Source of the DNA: Candidatus Yanofskyibacteriota bacterium
GTDB lineage: Bacteria; Patescibacteriota; Minisyncoccia; JACQLN01
Length of the DNA: 47,716 nt
Assembly: GCA_943359335.1 (NCBI GenBank)
Contig: CALRHC010000007.1
Location: forward strand, 1-47,716
Reading direction: 5' to 3'
Position numbers and translations under genes: made by a program
In this document: one piece after another, positions 1 to 8,576 of the stretch
Position numbering within the stretch: the first letter of the stretch is position 1
Layout: the number at the start of each line of letters is the position of its first letter
Notes under the pieces: model-generated
The model's database searches: none
The model's input: the letters and a program-made list of their open reading frames with translations, nothing else
What the model was told of the DNA's origin: nothing

Positions 1-456
1 TAAACGTAAATGGCCATAAATACTGGTTAAATCTTTATTACCCTCAAAATTATGTTTTATTGCCACTACCCCACCATAACCACCCGCATAGCTAACTTTA
101 ATAACCTCCCCATCGTATATAGCATAAACAGGAATCTCTCTATCTAAATCCTCTGGATCAACCTCAATATCTACACCGGAATGATAACCAACAAACCTGC
201 CGTTGCGATAAACTCCGAAAGGATTAACGGTTTGGTTTTTATAAAAATTCTTTATAGGTAAATAAACTTCTCCCGAAGCAGGTCTAAAAGCAGAACTAGC
301 ACTAGCATAAGATGGGTAACCCAAATCTTTTAATGTGTTTTCTATAAACTCTTCCTCCGAAGAATTTGCTGTCTTTTTATAATCCGAATAATGTGCCCAA
401 ATACTACCAGCAATTAAAAAAACAAAGGTTGTTAAAAAGAATATTTTTGATTTCAT
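1..456 (-). CDS. M23-family (LytM-like) metallopeptidase, C-terminus cut by window edge
   Basis: The frame is open from an ATG at 456-454 to the window edge (152 codons, no stop). It starts with a hydrophobic signal/anchor segment (about residues 4-21) after the basic MKSK. The visible catalytic fold carries the M23 zinc motif HSGVD (H and D as ligands), preceded by VNPFGVY, and further on IKHNF and IYGHL, which match the second conserved block with the remaining His residues. M23 enzymes cut peptide cross-links in peptidoglycan outside the membrane. The ATG lies immediately after the stop codon of the FAD-linked oxidase, so translation is probably coupled. The family is clear from the motifs; the exact substrate and C-terminal part are not visible. 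Confidence 0.85.
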   Translation of the reverse strand, partial: MKSKIFFLTTFVFLIAGSIWAHYSDYKKTANSSEEEFIENTLKDLGYPSYASASSAFRPASGEVYLPIKNFYKNQTVNPFGVYRNGRFVGYHSGVDIEVDPEDLDREIPVYAIYDGEVIKVSYAGGYGGVVAIKHNFEGNKDLTSIYGHLRL

Positions 457-2106
457 TTAACTTTTTTGATTAGAGTCGAAATGTTTTAAAGCATATTCCA
501 AACTAGATCCGATTTTTTTACCCGAGTTAAAAATATTTTCTGGATCGAATATATTTTTTAAATCCTCAAATATTTTATAAACCTCGCTACCAAAAAACTG
601 CTTTAAATATGGACCCCGTATTAAACCATCGTTATGTTCGGCTGTAATGGAACCATTAAATTTTAAAACTAAATCGTATACTCGTCTACTTATACTAAGT
701 ATCGATGATTTTGTTTTTGGATCATCTAAATCCATTAAAGGTATTATATGGAAATTTCCATCCCCTACATGCCCCGCTACTGTATAAATTATCGGATATT
801 CATCTAAAATTTTGTAAAGTTGCGGTAAAAATTCTGGTAGATAATCTGGATTTACAATAATATCGTCTATAAAAGGAGCGGTTTTTAGGTTTCTAATCTT
901 CTGACGCAAAAAATTAAAACTCTCTCTTCTAATTACCCAATATTTTTCTGTATCATATCCGGGCAAAGTTATTTTTGTATCTAACTTAAATTCTACCAAA
1001 GCCTTCTCGGCAGCTTTTGTTTTTTTATAGGCCATATCAGCCGTGTCACTCGAAAATTCGGCGAGTATTACCAGCTTAGGCATGCCCTTGGTAAAAATTA
1101 GCCAAAATTCGTGCAAAAAATTAAAACCTAATCTAAAGATGTTGCCTTTTAACTTTTTAGCCAGATCTGGTAAAAGTTTAATAGCAATTTTAAAAGTATG
1201 GTCATCGTAAGATTCTAAACTTTCTGGTTTAAACTCTAAAAGCTTGTGCGTAATCTCGGCTAAATGTTTTAAATCTTTAAGAAAAATAACCAATAACCTG
1301 CGAGCACTCTTAGGTTTTATTAAACCAAATTTAATTTCGGTTATCACGCCGAGAGTACCTTGAGAACCAACTAGAATTTTAGTAAGATCAAAAACCTTTG
1401 TATTTGGATTATAGACATCCCATAAGTAATAACCAGAGGAATTTTTACTTACTTTGGGCTTGGCTTTTTGTAAAATATCGTAATTATTCATTACAAGATC
1501 CGAAACTTTTCTATATACTTCCCCTTCTAAGTTTTCCAGTTTTTTCTTGGATTCTAATTCTTCTTCGGAAACTGGCCCAAAAGTATACTCGTTGCCATCT
1601 CGTAAAATAATTTTTAATTCTTTTACATAGTCTATAGTTTTACCATATGCTAATGTTTTTTCTCCGCCAGCATTATTTGAAACCATTCCACCAACAGTAC
1701 AAATTTCACGTGAAGCTGGGTAACTTGGCAAAAGCAAACCTTTCTTTAACGTTTCTTTTTCAAAATCGCGATAAAACAAGCCAGGTTCAACCACGGCGTA
1801 ATCGCTTCCAACTTCCTTTAGCTTATTTATATGTTTAGAAACATCGGCAATTATAGATTCCGAAATTGAACCCCCAGTCATATCGGTGCCGCCCGAACGC
1901 ATAGTTATAGATAAATTTGAGTCTTGCGACTTATTTTCGGACACAAACTTAACCAGATTTTTTAAATCATCAATATCTTTAGGAAAAACAACAACTTTGG
2001 GCTTAATTTTAAACAAGCTGGCATCCCGACTATATTTTTCTAAGTCGGTTTCGTTAGTAGTTATTTCTCCTTTGAAAAACTCTTTAATTTTTGAACCAAT
2101 ATCCAT
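457..2106 (-). CDS. FAD-binding oxidase, GlcD / D-lactate dehydrogenase type
   Basis: A 549-residue protein with a PCMH-type FAD domain in the N-terminal half (RSGGTDMTGGS at about 70-80, GGMVSNNAGGEK at about 139-150) and a C-terminal FAD-oxidase domain (AGHVGDGNFH near 445 and AEHNDGL near 485, both typical of the GlcD/DLD family). These enzymes oxidise 2-hydroxyacids such as D-lactate or glycolate and pass electrons to a carrier. There is no fused Fe-S domain, and no GlcE/GlcF partner is visible here. It lies 25 bp downstream of the glycosyltransferase gene and directly abuts the M23 gene. The family is secure; the substrate is an inference. Confidence 0.85.
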   Translation of the reverse strand: MDIGSKIKEFFKGEITTNETDLEKYSRDASLFKIKPKVVVFPKDIDDLKNLVKFVSENKSQDSNLSITMRSGGTDMTGGSISESIIADVSKHINKLKEVGSDYAVVEPGLFYRDFEKETLKKGLLLPSYPASREICTVGGMVSNNAGGEKTLAYGKTIDYVKELKIILRDGNEYTFGPVSEEELESKKKLENLEGEVYRKVSDLVMNNYDILQKAKPKVSKNSSGYYLWDVYNPNTKVFDLTKILVGSQGTLGVITEIKFGLIKPKSARRLLVIFLKDLKHLAEITHKLLEFKPESLESYDDHTFKIAIKLLPDLAKKLKGNIFRLGFNFLHEFWLIFTKGMPKLVILAEFSSDTADMAYKKTKAAEKALVEFKLDTKITLPGYDTEKYWVIRRESFNFLRQKIRNLKTAPFIDDIIVNPDYLPEFLPQLYKILDEYPIIYTVAGHVGDGNFHIIPLMDLDDPKTKSSILSISRRVYDLVLKFNGSITAEHNDGLIRGPYLKQFFGSEVYKIFEDLKNIFDPENIFNSGKKIGSSLEYALKHFDSNQKS

Positions 2107-2131
2107 TGGTTCAATTATAACATTTAGAAGC

Positions 2132-3307
2132 TTAGGCTTTATATATCCACCCCGTCTTTTCTATTAGGTTCTCGAAACTAAAATCCTTAAATATTGTTTT
2201 GTTTAGGTTATTAGATATTTTTTCGCTAAATTCCTTGTCGTTATTAATTTTTAAAATGGCTTCTGTTAAAGCTTTAATATCTTTAGATTCGATTAATATA
2301 CCGGTTTCACCGTCTTTTATTATCTCCCCTATGCCACCAACATTTGTAGCCACAACGGGCACACCAGCCATCCCAGCCTCTAAAAGAGCATATGGAAAAC
2401 CTTCTTTAACTGAACTTAAAACCATTGCATCAAACGCTTTTAGGTATTGAGAAACATTAGATTTATCACCTACTAAAAAAACACAATTCTGTAACTTGTC
2501 GCTTGTAACTTGTCGCTCGAGCGCTTCGCGCTCGGGTCCATCACCAAATATAACCAGCTTAAGATCTTGGAGCTTGTAACTTGAAGTTTGTAACCTATCT
2601 TTGATTTCTTGGATAGCTTTTATCAAATAATTTAAACCCTTGTTGGCGTATAACCTCCCTAGATTTGTTACGACAAAATAATCCTCTTTTAATTCCTTAC
2701 CCACTATCTTACTGATCTCTACCCTAGCCTTTTCTTTGGTTAAAAAATTTTCATTCTTAATAGCATTATGTATTATGAAAAGTTTCCTAGTGGGAGCTAT
2801 TTTATATTTAACAGCTTTATTAAAATCATCTTCGGAAACACAAATAATTTTATCTTGAAACTTCGCAGCAAGCCAAGCTAGAAAAATAGCCACAAAACGT
2901 TTTTTGTTAGACATATCCTCTTTAAAAATCCAACCATGAGCCGTAAAAATTATCTTAGGTTTATGTTTAGTTCCTAATTTATAAACAAAACCAGCAATGG
3001 CACCAAACAATCCAATTTTGGAACTATGCAAATGAATAATATCTGGTTTTTCTTTTTTGTATAATTTTAATATTTCAAAAAACGCTAAAAAATCGTCTAA
3101 AATATTTATATCTCGGCCTAGAAATTTTAAGTGATGTGTTTTTATTTTTTGATCTTCTAACTTATTAGCCAGATCAGAATTAACCTCACCGCCAATAGCT
3201 ACCAAAACTTCGTAAGAATCCTTAAAGCTACTAGCCAAATCAAACACATTTTTTTGTGCCCCACCCACCACACCTTGAGTTATTACAAACAGTAATTTTT
3301 TATTCAT
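2132..3307 (-). CDS. Glycosyltransferase family 4 (GT-B fold)
   Basis: A 391-residue GT-B glycosyltransferase. The N-terminal Rossmann half begins KKLLFVITQ with GGAQKNV, the acceptor-side loop of GT4 enzymes. The C-terminal half carries the nucleotide-sugar motif EGFPYALLEAGMAGVPVVAT (about 303-322), with the conserved E-x7-E. It probably adds a sugar to a surface lipid or polysaccharide on the cytoplasmic face of the membrane. Oddity: two stretches between the two domains (reading TSSYKLQDLK and ERQVTSDKLQ) are encoded by 7-base-period arrays (2563-2597 and 2491-2518) that look inserted in a surface loop. A hairpin lies just upstream at 3318-3341. Confidence 0.88.
   Translation of the reverse strand: MNKKLLFVITQGVVGGAQKNVFDLASSFKDSYEVLVAIGGEVNSDLANKLEDQKIKTHHLKFLGRDINILDDFLAFFEILKLYKKEKPDIIHLHSSKIGLFGAIAGFVYKLGTKHKPKIIFTAHGWIFKEDMSNKKRFVAIFLAWLAAKFQDKIICVSEDDFNKAVKYKIAPTRKLFIIHNAIKNENFLTKEKARVEISKIVGKELKEDYFVVTNLGRLYANKGLNYLIKAIQEIKDRLQTSSYKLQDLKLVIFGDGPEREALERQVTSDKLQNCVFLVGDKSNVSQYLKAFDAMVLSSVKEGFPYALLEAGMAGVPVVATNVGGIGEIIKDGETGILIESKDIKALTEAILKINNDKEFSEKISNNLNKTIFKDFSFENLIEKTGWIYKA
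2491..2518. repeat. 7-bp-period array inside GT4 gene (4 units)
   Basis: Four consecutive 7-mers alternate between the patterns GTAACTT and GTCGCTY with no spacing error. The sense strand (minus) shows the AAG-anchored unit seen elsewhere in the window. They encode the RQVTSDKLQ stretch. A CGAGCG/CGCTCG palindrome follows directly. Confidence 0.8.
2563..2597. repeat. 7-bp-period array inside GT4 gene (5 units)
   Basis: Five consecutive 7-mers of form NANNTTG/NANCTTG in exact register, ending in TAACCTA. The sense strand reads CAAG plus three variable bases. They encode TSSYKLQDLK in the glycosyltransferase. Confidence 0.8.
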
Positions 3308-3317
3308 ATAACTGAAA

Positions 3318-3341
3318 CAGGGAGGGTTAAAGCCCTCCCTG
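3318..3341 (-). terminator. Hairpin between cyclophilin and GT4 genes
   Basis: A perfect 9-bp stem (CAGGGAGGG with CCCTCCCTG) and a 6-base loop. On the minus strand it is followed by only a short T run (TTTCAG), so it may be a weak or partial terminator between the cyclophilin gene and the downstream glycosyltransferase. Confidence 0.6.
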
Positions 3342-3357
3342 TAAAGCGAGCCTTAAC

Positions 3358-4008
3358 TTACTGTATATCAATAGAATTAACCACGTCTCCCTGCCTAATA
3401 CCCCTTACAACCCCCATACTGGCGTCGTCTACTACTTTGCCAAAAACTGTATGCTTACCATTCAAGTGAAGCTGAGCTTGGTATGTAACTATAAAAAATT
3501 GGCTGCCGTTAGTATTGGGGCCAGCATTGGCCATAGCGATAGTACCCACGTCTACAGGCAAAGACTCAAGGTTATAATTATAAACGTAACCCATATCTGT
3601 TAGGTCTTCTATTTGTAAATCGGTTAAGCCTAAAGATTTAGGGTTAATTTCATCTTCGAATTTATAGCCTGGGCCACCTTGTCCTGCTCGAGGATCATCT
3701 GTTTTAGACAAAGGGTCTCCGCCTTGAATCATAAAATCGGAAATAACACGATGAAACTTTGTACCGTTATAAAAACCATCTTTAGCTAATTTAACAAAAT
3801 TAGCTACTGTTTTTGGAGCAACAGTAGAATATAGTTCTAATTTTATATTACCTTTTGATGTGGTAACAACAACATTTATTTTTCCTGAACTTTGTTCCAT
3901 TGGTTTTGTTTCTATATTTTTAACTTCTTCGTTCTTTTTCGAAAATAATAATTTATATCCCCCAAAAAGCACTGCTATGCCTACTAAAACTATTGTAAAT
4001 ATTTTCAT
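3358..4008 (-). CDS. Cyclophilin-type peptidyl-prolyl cis-trans isomerase, membrane-anchored
   Basis: 216 residues: an N-terminal hydrophobic segment (about 3-21, signal or anchor), a short linker, then a cyclophilin domain (about 45-215). Diagnostic motifs are FHRVISDFMIQGGDP and NGSQFFI. These enzymes catalyse proline isomerisation during protein folding; the leader places it outside the membrane. Compared with minimal bacterial cyclophilins there is an insertion of about 30 residues (LTDLQIEDLTDMGYVYNY) between the GG.GYKFEDE segment and GTIAMAN. The gene lies 18 bp downstream of the small unknown gene and probably belongs to the AI-2E permease operon. Confidence 0.9.
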   Translation of the reverse strand: MKIFTIVLVGIAVLFGGYKLLFSKKNEEVKNIETKPMEQSSGKINVVVTTSKGNIKLELYSTVAPKTVANFVKLAKDGFYNGTKFHRVISDFMIQGGDPLSKTDDPRAGQGGPGYKFEDEINPKSLGLTDLQIEDLTDMGYVYNYNLESLPVDVGTIAMANAGPNTNGSQFFIVTYQAQLHLNGKHTVFGKVVDDASMGVVRGIRQGDVVNSIDIQ

Positions 4009-4026
4009 TTTTTTATTTATGAATAA

Positions 4027-4386
4027 TCATATCAAATTTTTAAGTTCCTCTAAAATATCTTGTGGTATGGGTATTTGATCGCGAACCGGGCTAACGCCTG
4101 GGTAGCGCCACGCCGTAATAATATGTTTTCTTTTGCCTTGTAACTGATACATCGCCCATAATTCTTCTGGCTTTTTTGATTTTTTAGATATCATACAAGC
4201 AACTGTATTTTCAGCAACTCCATTCTCCACTCTTATAGGCATGCGTATTATTCTTTTAACTAAGCTTTCAGATAATCTATAATACTGCATTTTGCCGACA
4301 ACGTGCCGAGTCCAAGAATATTTTTTATCATCTTGAGGATGTTTCCAACCCCCAAAGCTAGTAGTTTTAGGAAACTTGTTCAACAT
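4027..4386 (-). CDS. Small conserved-looking protein, function unknown (possibly DUF4258-like)
   Basis: 119 residues, soluble, without signal or membrane segments. The core pattern WTRHVVGKM...Y..S..LVKRIIRMP, followed by TVACM, ELWAMYQ and ITAWRYPG, is reminiscent of the DUF4258 / RelE-like fold (H...M...S...V..ii..P). That resemblance is weak and from memory. It overlaps the end of the upstream AI-2E gene by 20 bases, so the two are co-transcribed. I cannot assign a function. Confidence 0.7.
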   Translation of the reverse strand: MLNKFPKTTSFGGWKHPQDDKKYSWTRHVVGKMQYYRLSESLVKRIIRMPIRVENGVAENTVACMISKKSKKPEELWAMYQLQGKRKHIITAWRYPGVSPVRDQIPIPQDILEELKNLI

Positions 4387-5407
4387 CGCTCTTAAATTCT
4401 TTCCTGTATATATCTAAAAGTGAAAACATTAAAGAAAGGAGTAGTGGTCCTAACAAAAAGCCAACGGCACCAAAAAACTCTAATCCACCTAAAACCGAGA
4501 TCAAAATTAAAAGAGGGTGAATTTTAATTCCTTGTTCAAATAACTTTTGTCGCAAAAGATTATCTATTCCCCCCACAATAATTGCGCCCCAAATCAAAAG
4601 TCCTACAGCCGCACCAAAAGAACCAATACCAAATAAATAGACAATTCCAGGAATCAAAACCAAAGCGGTACCCACCACAGGAATCAAAGCCGAAATTATA
4701 GCAATCGCCCCCCATATGGCTGGGTTTGGAATTCCAAAAAATAAAAAACCAAAACCAGAAAGAATACCTTGCAACAAAGCAATCAGTAATGAACCCTTAA
4801 CAACCGAGCTTACAGTTTGAGAAAGTTTATTAAAAATTTCGCTATCATATTTATCGTCTAAAGGACTTAAGCTTATAATTACTTTTTTAAATTTATCGCC
4901 GTCTTTGAATAAATAGTAAAGCGTCATCAAAGAAAAGAACAAAGAAAAAAATGCCCCAGATACTCCAGAAAAAACTCCGGCCATATTTTTTACAAAAAAA
5001 TCTATTATCTTTTCAAAAATAGACCTAATATTGAAAGATGTGTCTGGTGAAATAACTTGCAACTTAGAATTAACAATTTGGTTTAAATTATTAATGTAGG
5101 CTTCACCACCACCCTCTTTAAGCATAAAATAAATAATGCTAGATTCCTTAATTACTAAAGTCCCTAGAAAAAAAACAGGAATTATAATTACCAAAAGAAC
5201 CAGAAAAACTGTAATAGATGAAGCTAGTCCTTTTTTACCACTAAGAAGTTTACTTATCCTTTTATAAACAGGATTGAAAACAGTGGCTAATGTTAAAGCT
5301 ATAACCATCGCCCCAACAAATGGTAAAAGCATAGCTAAATTAAGACCAAGAACTGCTAAAAAAATAGCTACAAAAAAGTAAATTTGAGTTTGTTTATCTG
5401 TATGCAT
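4367..5407 (-). CDS. AI-2E family (PerM/YdiK-like) membrane transporter
   Basis: 346 residues with about seven or eight hydrophobic helices. The arrangement is typical of AI-2E/PerM permeases: paired N-terminal helices, a long extracytoplasmic segment (about 90-140), then a C-terminal membrane domain containing GILSGFGFLFFGIPNPAIWG and IPVVGTALV. The LLGPLLLSL motif near the C-terminus is also typical. Members export small molecules or act in Na+/H+ exchange; the substrate cannot be read from sequence. It is first in the minus-strand run and faces typA across a divergent promoter region (5408-5520), in which TATAAT occurs twice on the minus strand (5417-5422 and 5428-5433). Confidence 0.85.
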   Translation of the reverse strand: MHTDKQTQIYFFVAIFLAVLGLNLAMLLPFVGAMVIALTLATVFNPVYKRISKLLSGKKGLASSITVFLVLLVIIIPVFFLGTLVIKESSIIYFMLKEGGGEAYINNLNQIVNSKLQVISPDTSFNIRSIFEKIIDFFVKNMAGVFSGVSGAFFSLFFSLMTLYYLFKDGDKFKKVIISLSPLDDKYDSEIFNKLSQTVSSVVKGSLLIALLQGILSGFGFLFFGIPNPAIWGAIAIISALIPVVGTALVLIPGIVYLFGIGSFGAAVGLLIWGAIIVGGIDNLLRQKLFEQGIKIHPLLILISVLGGLEFFGAVGFLLGPLLLSLMFSLLDIYRKEFKSDVEQVS

Positions 5408-5473
5408 ATGTGTTTTATTATATACGTATTATATAGCACTTATTATTAGTTTAATAGCCTTAAATAAGGTCTT

Positions 5474-5502
5474 TTGCCACAAATTAAAAAATATGTTAAT
5501 CT
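5474..5502 (+). promoter_or_regulatory. Promoter of typA
   Basis: TTGCCA at 5474-5479, a 17-base spacer and TAATCT at 5497-5502. Transcription would start near 5509. Short inverted repeats follow in the leader (TGTCAC/GTGATGACA around 5507-5528 and ACCCC/GGGGT around 5528-5550). Confidence 0.55.
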
Positions 5503-5565
5503 TGTTGTCACCTTAGTAAAGTGATGACACCCCAAGAGTATTCGAGGGGTTTCTCTATTTTAAAT

Positions 5566-7389
5566 ATGTTAGATAGCTCAAAAATAAGAAACATCGCGAT
5601 AATCGCGCACATCGACCATGGCAAAACCACCTTGGTTGATTTTTTGCTTAAACAAGCTCATACATTCCGAGACAATTCCGAAGAAATGGGTCAAGACTTA
5701 ATAATGGATTCTGGCGAATTAGAACGCGAGCGCGGTATTACCATTATGGCTAAAAACGCTGCCATAATTTATAAAGACTATAAAATAAATATAATCGATA
5801 CACCTGGGCACGCAGATTTTGGTGGCGAAGTAGAACGCACCCTAAACATGGCCGATGGCTGTTTGCTTTTAGTGGACGCTCAAGAAGGTCCAATGCCTCA
5901 AACACGCGTAGTTTTGCAAAAAGCTTTGCAGTTAGATTTAAAACCAATAGTTGTTATAAACAAAATAGATAAAGCTAATCGCCGTGTGCCAGAAGTTTTA
6001 GAAGAAATAAATTCTTTGTTTTTAGAACTAGCTCATCACGAAAATCAATTAGAGTTCCCTATTATTTATGCCATTGGTCGCAACGGACAAGCTTTTGAAA
6101 AAATGCCAGAAAACCCAGACATAGAATCAAACGCAACGTTAGAACCTCTTTTTGAAAAAATAATTTCTTACATTCCTGCACCAAAAGGAAATAAAGAAGA
6201 AGCTTTTCAAATGCTTGTAACTTCACTCGATTCCGATAGCTATAAAGGCACTTACGCTATCGGCAGAATTTCTAGAGGTTCTTTAAAAGCTAAAACCTCT
6301 GTTATGGTTATGGATCCTAGAAAAGGAAATTCTAAAGGCCGTATAGAAAATATTTTTGCGTGGCGTGGTTTAAAGAAAGAAGAAATTGAAGAAGCTGTAG
6401 CTGGCGACATTATTGCCATAACAGGAATTACCGGTATTGGAATTAACTCCACCATTTGCGATCCAGTCAAACCAGAAGCCTTACCTCAAATCGCCATAGA
6501 AGAACCTACACTTAAAATTTTAATTGGACCCAACACTTCCCCATTTGTTGGCCAAGATGGGAATTTACTTACCGGCCGCCAAATTCAAGAAAGATTAGAA
6601 AAAGAAATGGAAACCAACGTAAGCATGCGCATGGAAGTTGTTGGTGGAAAATTTTTACTTTCAGGCCGAGGCGAATTGCACCTTTCTATACTTTTAGAAA
6701 CATTACGTCGAGAAGGTTTCGAACTGGAAGTGTCTAAACCTCAAGTTATTACCAAAACAGAAAATAATACTGTTATGGAGCCCTGGGAAGAAGTTTTAAT
6801 AGACACACCAGAAAAAAACCGTGGCGTTATTTTAGCTGAACTTGCTAAAAGAAAAGCAGAACTAATGGACACCTTCCCTCATGCTAGCGATATTAGGTTT
6901 GTTTATAATATGCCAACAAGAGCTTTGCTTGGTTTGCGTAGCGCTTTAATTACTCTAACCCGCGGACTTTTTGTTTTAAATTCTCGTTTTATAGATTTTA
7001 AACGCCAAGGTGAAGCCCCAGCTAAAACAAGAAAAGGAGTTTTGATTGTGCACGAAGCTGGCAAAGCTGTGGCTTTTGGTTTGGAAGTTGCCCAAGGCCG
7101 AGGCATAACTTTTGTAGAACCTGGCACGCCAGTTTACGTTGGTATGATTGTTGGCGAAAACAGCAAAGAACACGATATAGACATTAACGTTTGCAAAGGC
7201 AAGCAATTAACCAATATGCGTTCTAAAGGTAGCGACGGTATGATTCAATTAGCTCCAGCTACTTCTTTAACATTAGAACAATCTTTAGACTTTTTAGAAG
7301 ACGACGAACTTTTGGAAATAACTCCAAAAAATTTAAGGCTTAGAAAAAGATACTTAAGTAAAAACGAAAGAGATAAAAATTCAAAATAG
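5566..7389 (+). CDS. typA: Translational GTPase TypA/BipA
   Basis: A ribosome-associated GTPase of the EF-G family, 607 residues from this start. The G motifs are all present: AHIDHGKTT (G1), ERGITI (G2), DTPGHADF (G3) and NKID (G4). Domain II, the EF-G III/V-like domains and the TypA-specific C-terminal domain follow (EAGKAVAFGLEVAQGRG, GENSKEHDIDINVCKGK, LRLRKRYL). It acts in ribosome assembly and stress adaptation. The frame stays open upstream to a GTG at 5521 (ATG at 5524). I prefer ATG 5566 because TypA proteins usually begin only a few residues before RNIAIIAH. No clear Shine-Dalgarno precedes either start. Confidence 0.93.
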   Translation: MLDSSKIRNIAIIAHIDHGKTTLVDFLLKQAHTFRDNSEEMGQDLIMDSGELERERGITIMAKNAAIIYKDYKINIIDTPGHADFGGEVERTLNMADGCLLLVDAQEGPMPQTRVVLQKALQLDLKPIVVINKIDKANRRVPEVLEEINSLFLELAHHENQLEFPIIYAIGRNGQAFEKMPENPDIESNATLEPLFEKIISYIPAPKGNKEEAFQMLVTSLDSDSYKGTYAIGRISRGSLKAKTSVMVMDPRKGNSKGRIENIFAWRGLKKEEIEEAVAGDIIAITGITGIGINSTICDPVKPEALPQIAIEEPTLKILIGPNTSPFVGQDGNLLTGRQIQERLEKEMETNVSMRMEVVGGKFLLSGRGELHLSILLETLRREGFELEVSKPQVITKTENNTVMEPWEEVLIDTPEKNRGVILAELAKRKAELMDTFPHASDIRFVYNMPTRALLGLRSALITLTRGLFVLNSRFIDFKRQGEAPAKTRKGVLIVHEAGKAVAFGLEVAQGRGITFVEPGTPVYVGMIVGENSKEHDIDINVCKGKQLTNMRSKGSDGMIQLAPATSLTLEQSLDFLEDDELLEITPKNLRLRKRYLSKNERDKNSK

Positions 7390-7399
7390 AACAAACAAA

Positions 7400-7426
7400 A
7401 AACCTCGACGGACAACGTCGAGGTTT
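7400..7426. terminator. Bidirectional terminator between typA and the 128-aa gene
   Basis: AACCTCGACG pairs perfectly with CGTCGAGGTT around a 5-base loop. It is followed by T-rich sequence on the plus strand and by TTTTTTG on the minus strand, so it serves both converging genes. Confidence 0.85.
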
Positions 7427-7445
7427 AAATTTCTGTATACCAGAA

Positions 7446-7832
7446 CTAGTTAATCTTCCAACCTTCTTCTGCCAAACTTTCGAGCCAGCCTGATTCTAAA
7501 ACAAGTCTGCGCGAGTCTTCAGTCATGTCCATCTTTTCCTTCTCAAAATTTCTGATCTCCTCTATTATTCCTCTGGCTTCTTGTACTAATGGCCTTAATT
7601 GTTCTGATACTTTGTCCCACATCCAGTCAGTATTAACTTCAATTCCACCGCGAGCAGGATTATCTTCACCCTTAGTAATCCAATTTCTGCCTTTGGTAAC
7701 TAGGTCATCAATCTCATCTAACTTAGTAGAAAGCCTAAGAAACATAGACTCATGCTCGCTTTTTAATTCGGCATTACCCTCAACTTTAAAGTCTCTATCA
7801 CTTTGAGGAATATTTGATTCTTTTTCTAGCAT
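7446..7832 (-). CDS. Small acidic, helical protein of unknown function
   Basis: 128 residues, very rich in E, D and K, with no signal peptide or membrane segment. It is predicted mostly helical, with possible coiled coil around residues 25-50 and 80-105 (LRPLVQEARGIIEEIRNFEKEK). A good ribosome binding site (AAAAAAGGA) lies just upstream of the ATG. It appears monocistronic, with its own terminator (7400-7426). I do not recognise a domain. Confidence 0.7.
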   Translation of the reverse strand: MLEKESNIPQSDRDFKVEGNAELKSEHESMFLRLSTKLDEIDDLVTKGRNWITKGEDNPARGGIEVNTDWMWDKVSEQLRPLVQEARGIIEEIRNFEKEKMDMTEDSRRLVLESGWLESLAEEGWKIN

Positions 7833-7897
7833 ATTTTTAATCCTTTTTTATAGGTTAATAATTAAGTAACTATTTAGGATTATACAAAAATGTACAA

Positions 7898-7933
7898 AAA
7901 AACAACCCCAGCATAATGCCGAGGGTTGTTTTT
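7898..7933 (-). terminator. Terminator of the RRM-protein gene
   Basis: AAAAACAACCC pairs with GGGTTGTTTTT around an interior loop with a small inner stem (GC/GC). On the minus strand the stem ends in a T tract. It lies 13 bp after the RRM stop codon. Confidence 0.75.
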
Positions 7934-7945
7934 ACAAAAAACGAA

Positions 7946-8293
7946 TTAGTATTCGTCTCTGCGACCGCCACCGAAACCACCTCTTCCGCCACCGCTATTA
8001 CCGCCGCGGCTAAATCCGCCACCGGTTCTGCGAGGAGGCCTATCACCCATAGGGCGAGCTTCGTTGACTGTCAATTTACGGCCTTCGAAATCTTTACCGT
8101 TCCACATTTCAATGGCTTTCTCTGCGTCTTCATCGTTAACCATTTCCACGAAACCAAAGCCTCGTGATCGGCCAGTCATCTTGTCGGTTATTATTGTAGC
8201 CGACTCAACTTCTCCAGCCTGTGAAAAAGCATCTTTCAAACCGTCTTGAGTGGTGCTGTAAGGCAAACCACCAATATAAAGTTTTTTTGACAT
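7946..8293 (-). CDS. Glycine-rich RRM RNA-binding protein
   Basis: 115 residues: one RNA-recognition motif (about 1-82) with RNP2 LYIGGL (5-10) and RNP1 RGFGFVEM, then an Arg/Gly-rich tail (GGGFSRGGNSGGGRGGFGGG). This is the architecture of cyanobacterial Rbp and other bacterial cold-inducible RRM proteins, which bind single-stranded RNA and may act as RNA chaperones. The gene has its own promoter about 115 bases upstream (8415-8443), a long structured leader and its own terminator. That layout would suit post-transcriptional or autogenous control, which is an inference. Confidence 0.93.
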   Translation of the reverse strand: MSKKLYIGGLPYSTTQDGLKDAFSQAGEVESATIITDKMTGRSRGFGFVEMVNDEDAEKAIEMWNGKDFEGRKLTVNEARPMGDRPPRRTGGGFSRGGNSGGGRGGFGGGRRDEY

Positions 8294-8408
8294 TCTATAA
8301 TGCTATTTTTTAAATGTAAGGCGACCTCTCTTTGTTTCTATTCGGGCTCAACGCCTTACCATCTATGCTTTTAGCATAAGACTCCGAAACTACGAGATAT
8401 CTTACAAC
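8294..8408 (-). promoter_or_regulatory. Long structured 5' leader of the RRM gene
   Basis: About 115 bases lie between the predicted start of transcription and the ATG. They contain a GTAAGGCG/CGCCTTAC inverted repeat (outer arms near 8320 and 8361) and an ATGC-TTTTA-GCAT hairpin. There is no coding potential. It could be an autoregulatory or cold-responsive leader. Confidence 0.4.
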
Positions 8409-8414
8409 ACCCTA

Positions 8415-8443
8415 TTTATAAACTAATATTATCTTAAAAGCAA
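8415..8443 (-). promoter_or_regulatory. Promoter of the RRM gene
   Basis: On the minus strand, TTGCTT (8443-8438), a 17-base spacer, then TATAAA (8420-8415). Confidence 0.55.
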
Positions 8444-8473
8444 TAGCCCTAGACAAATAACCAAATATATCAT

Positions 8474-8502
8474 TTGACAAATGACCATATAAAGTGTAGT
8501 AT
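8474..8502 (+). promoter_or_regulatory. Strong promoter of the GC-rich cassette
   Basis: TTGACA (8474-8479), a 17-base spacer, then TAGTAT (8497-8502), close to sigma-70 consensus. The same two hexamers with the same spacing occur at 41420-41448. An 8-bp hairpin (AATCATGC/GCATGATT, 8538-8559) sits in the leader just before a full AAGGAGG at 8564-8570. Confidence 0.75.
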
Positions 8503-8576
8503 GTATTTACACAGTAATAGACAGTCCTTTCTCATAAAATCATGCCGAACCGCATGATTAACCAAGGAGGTTTCAA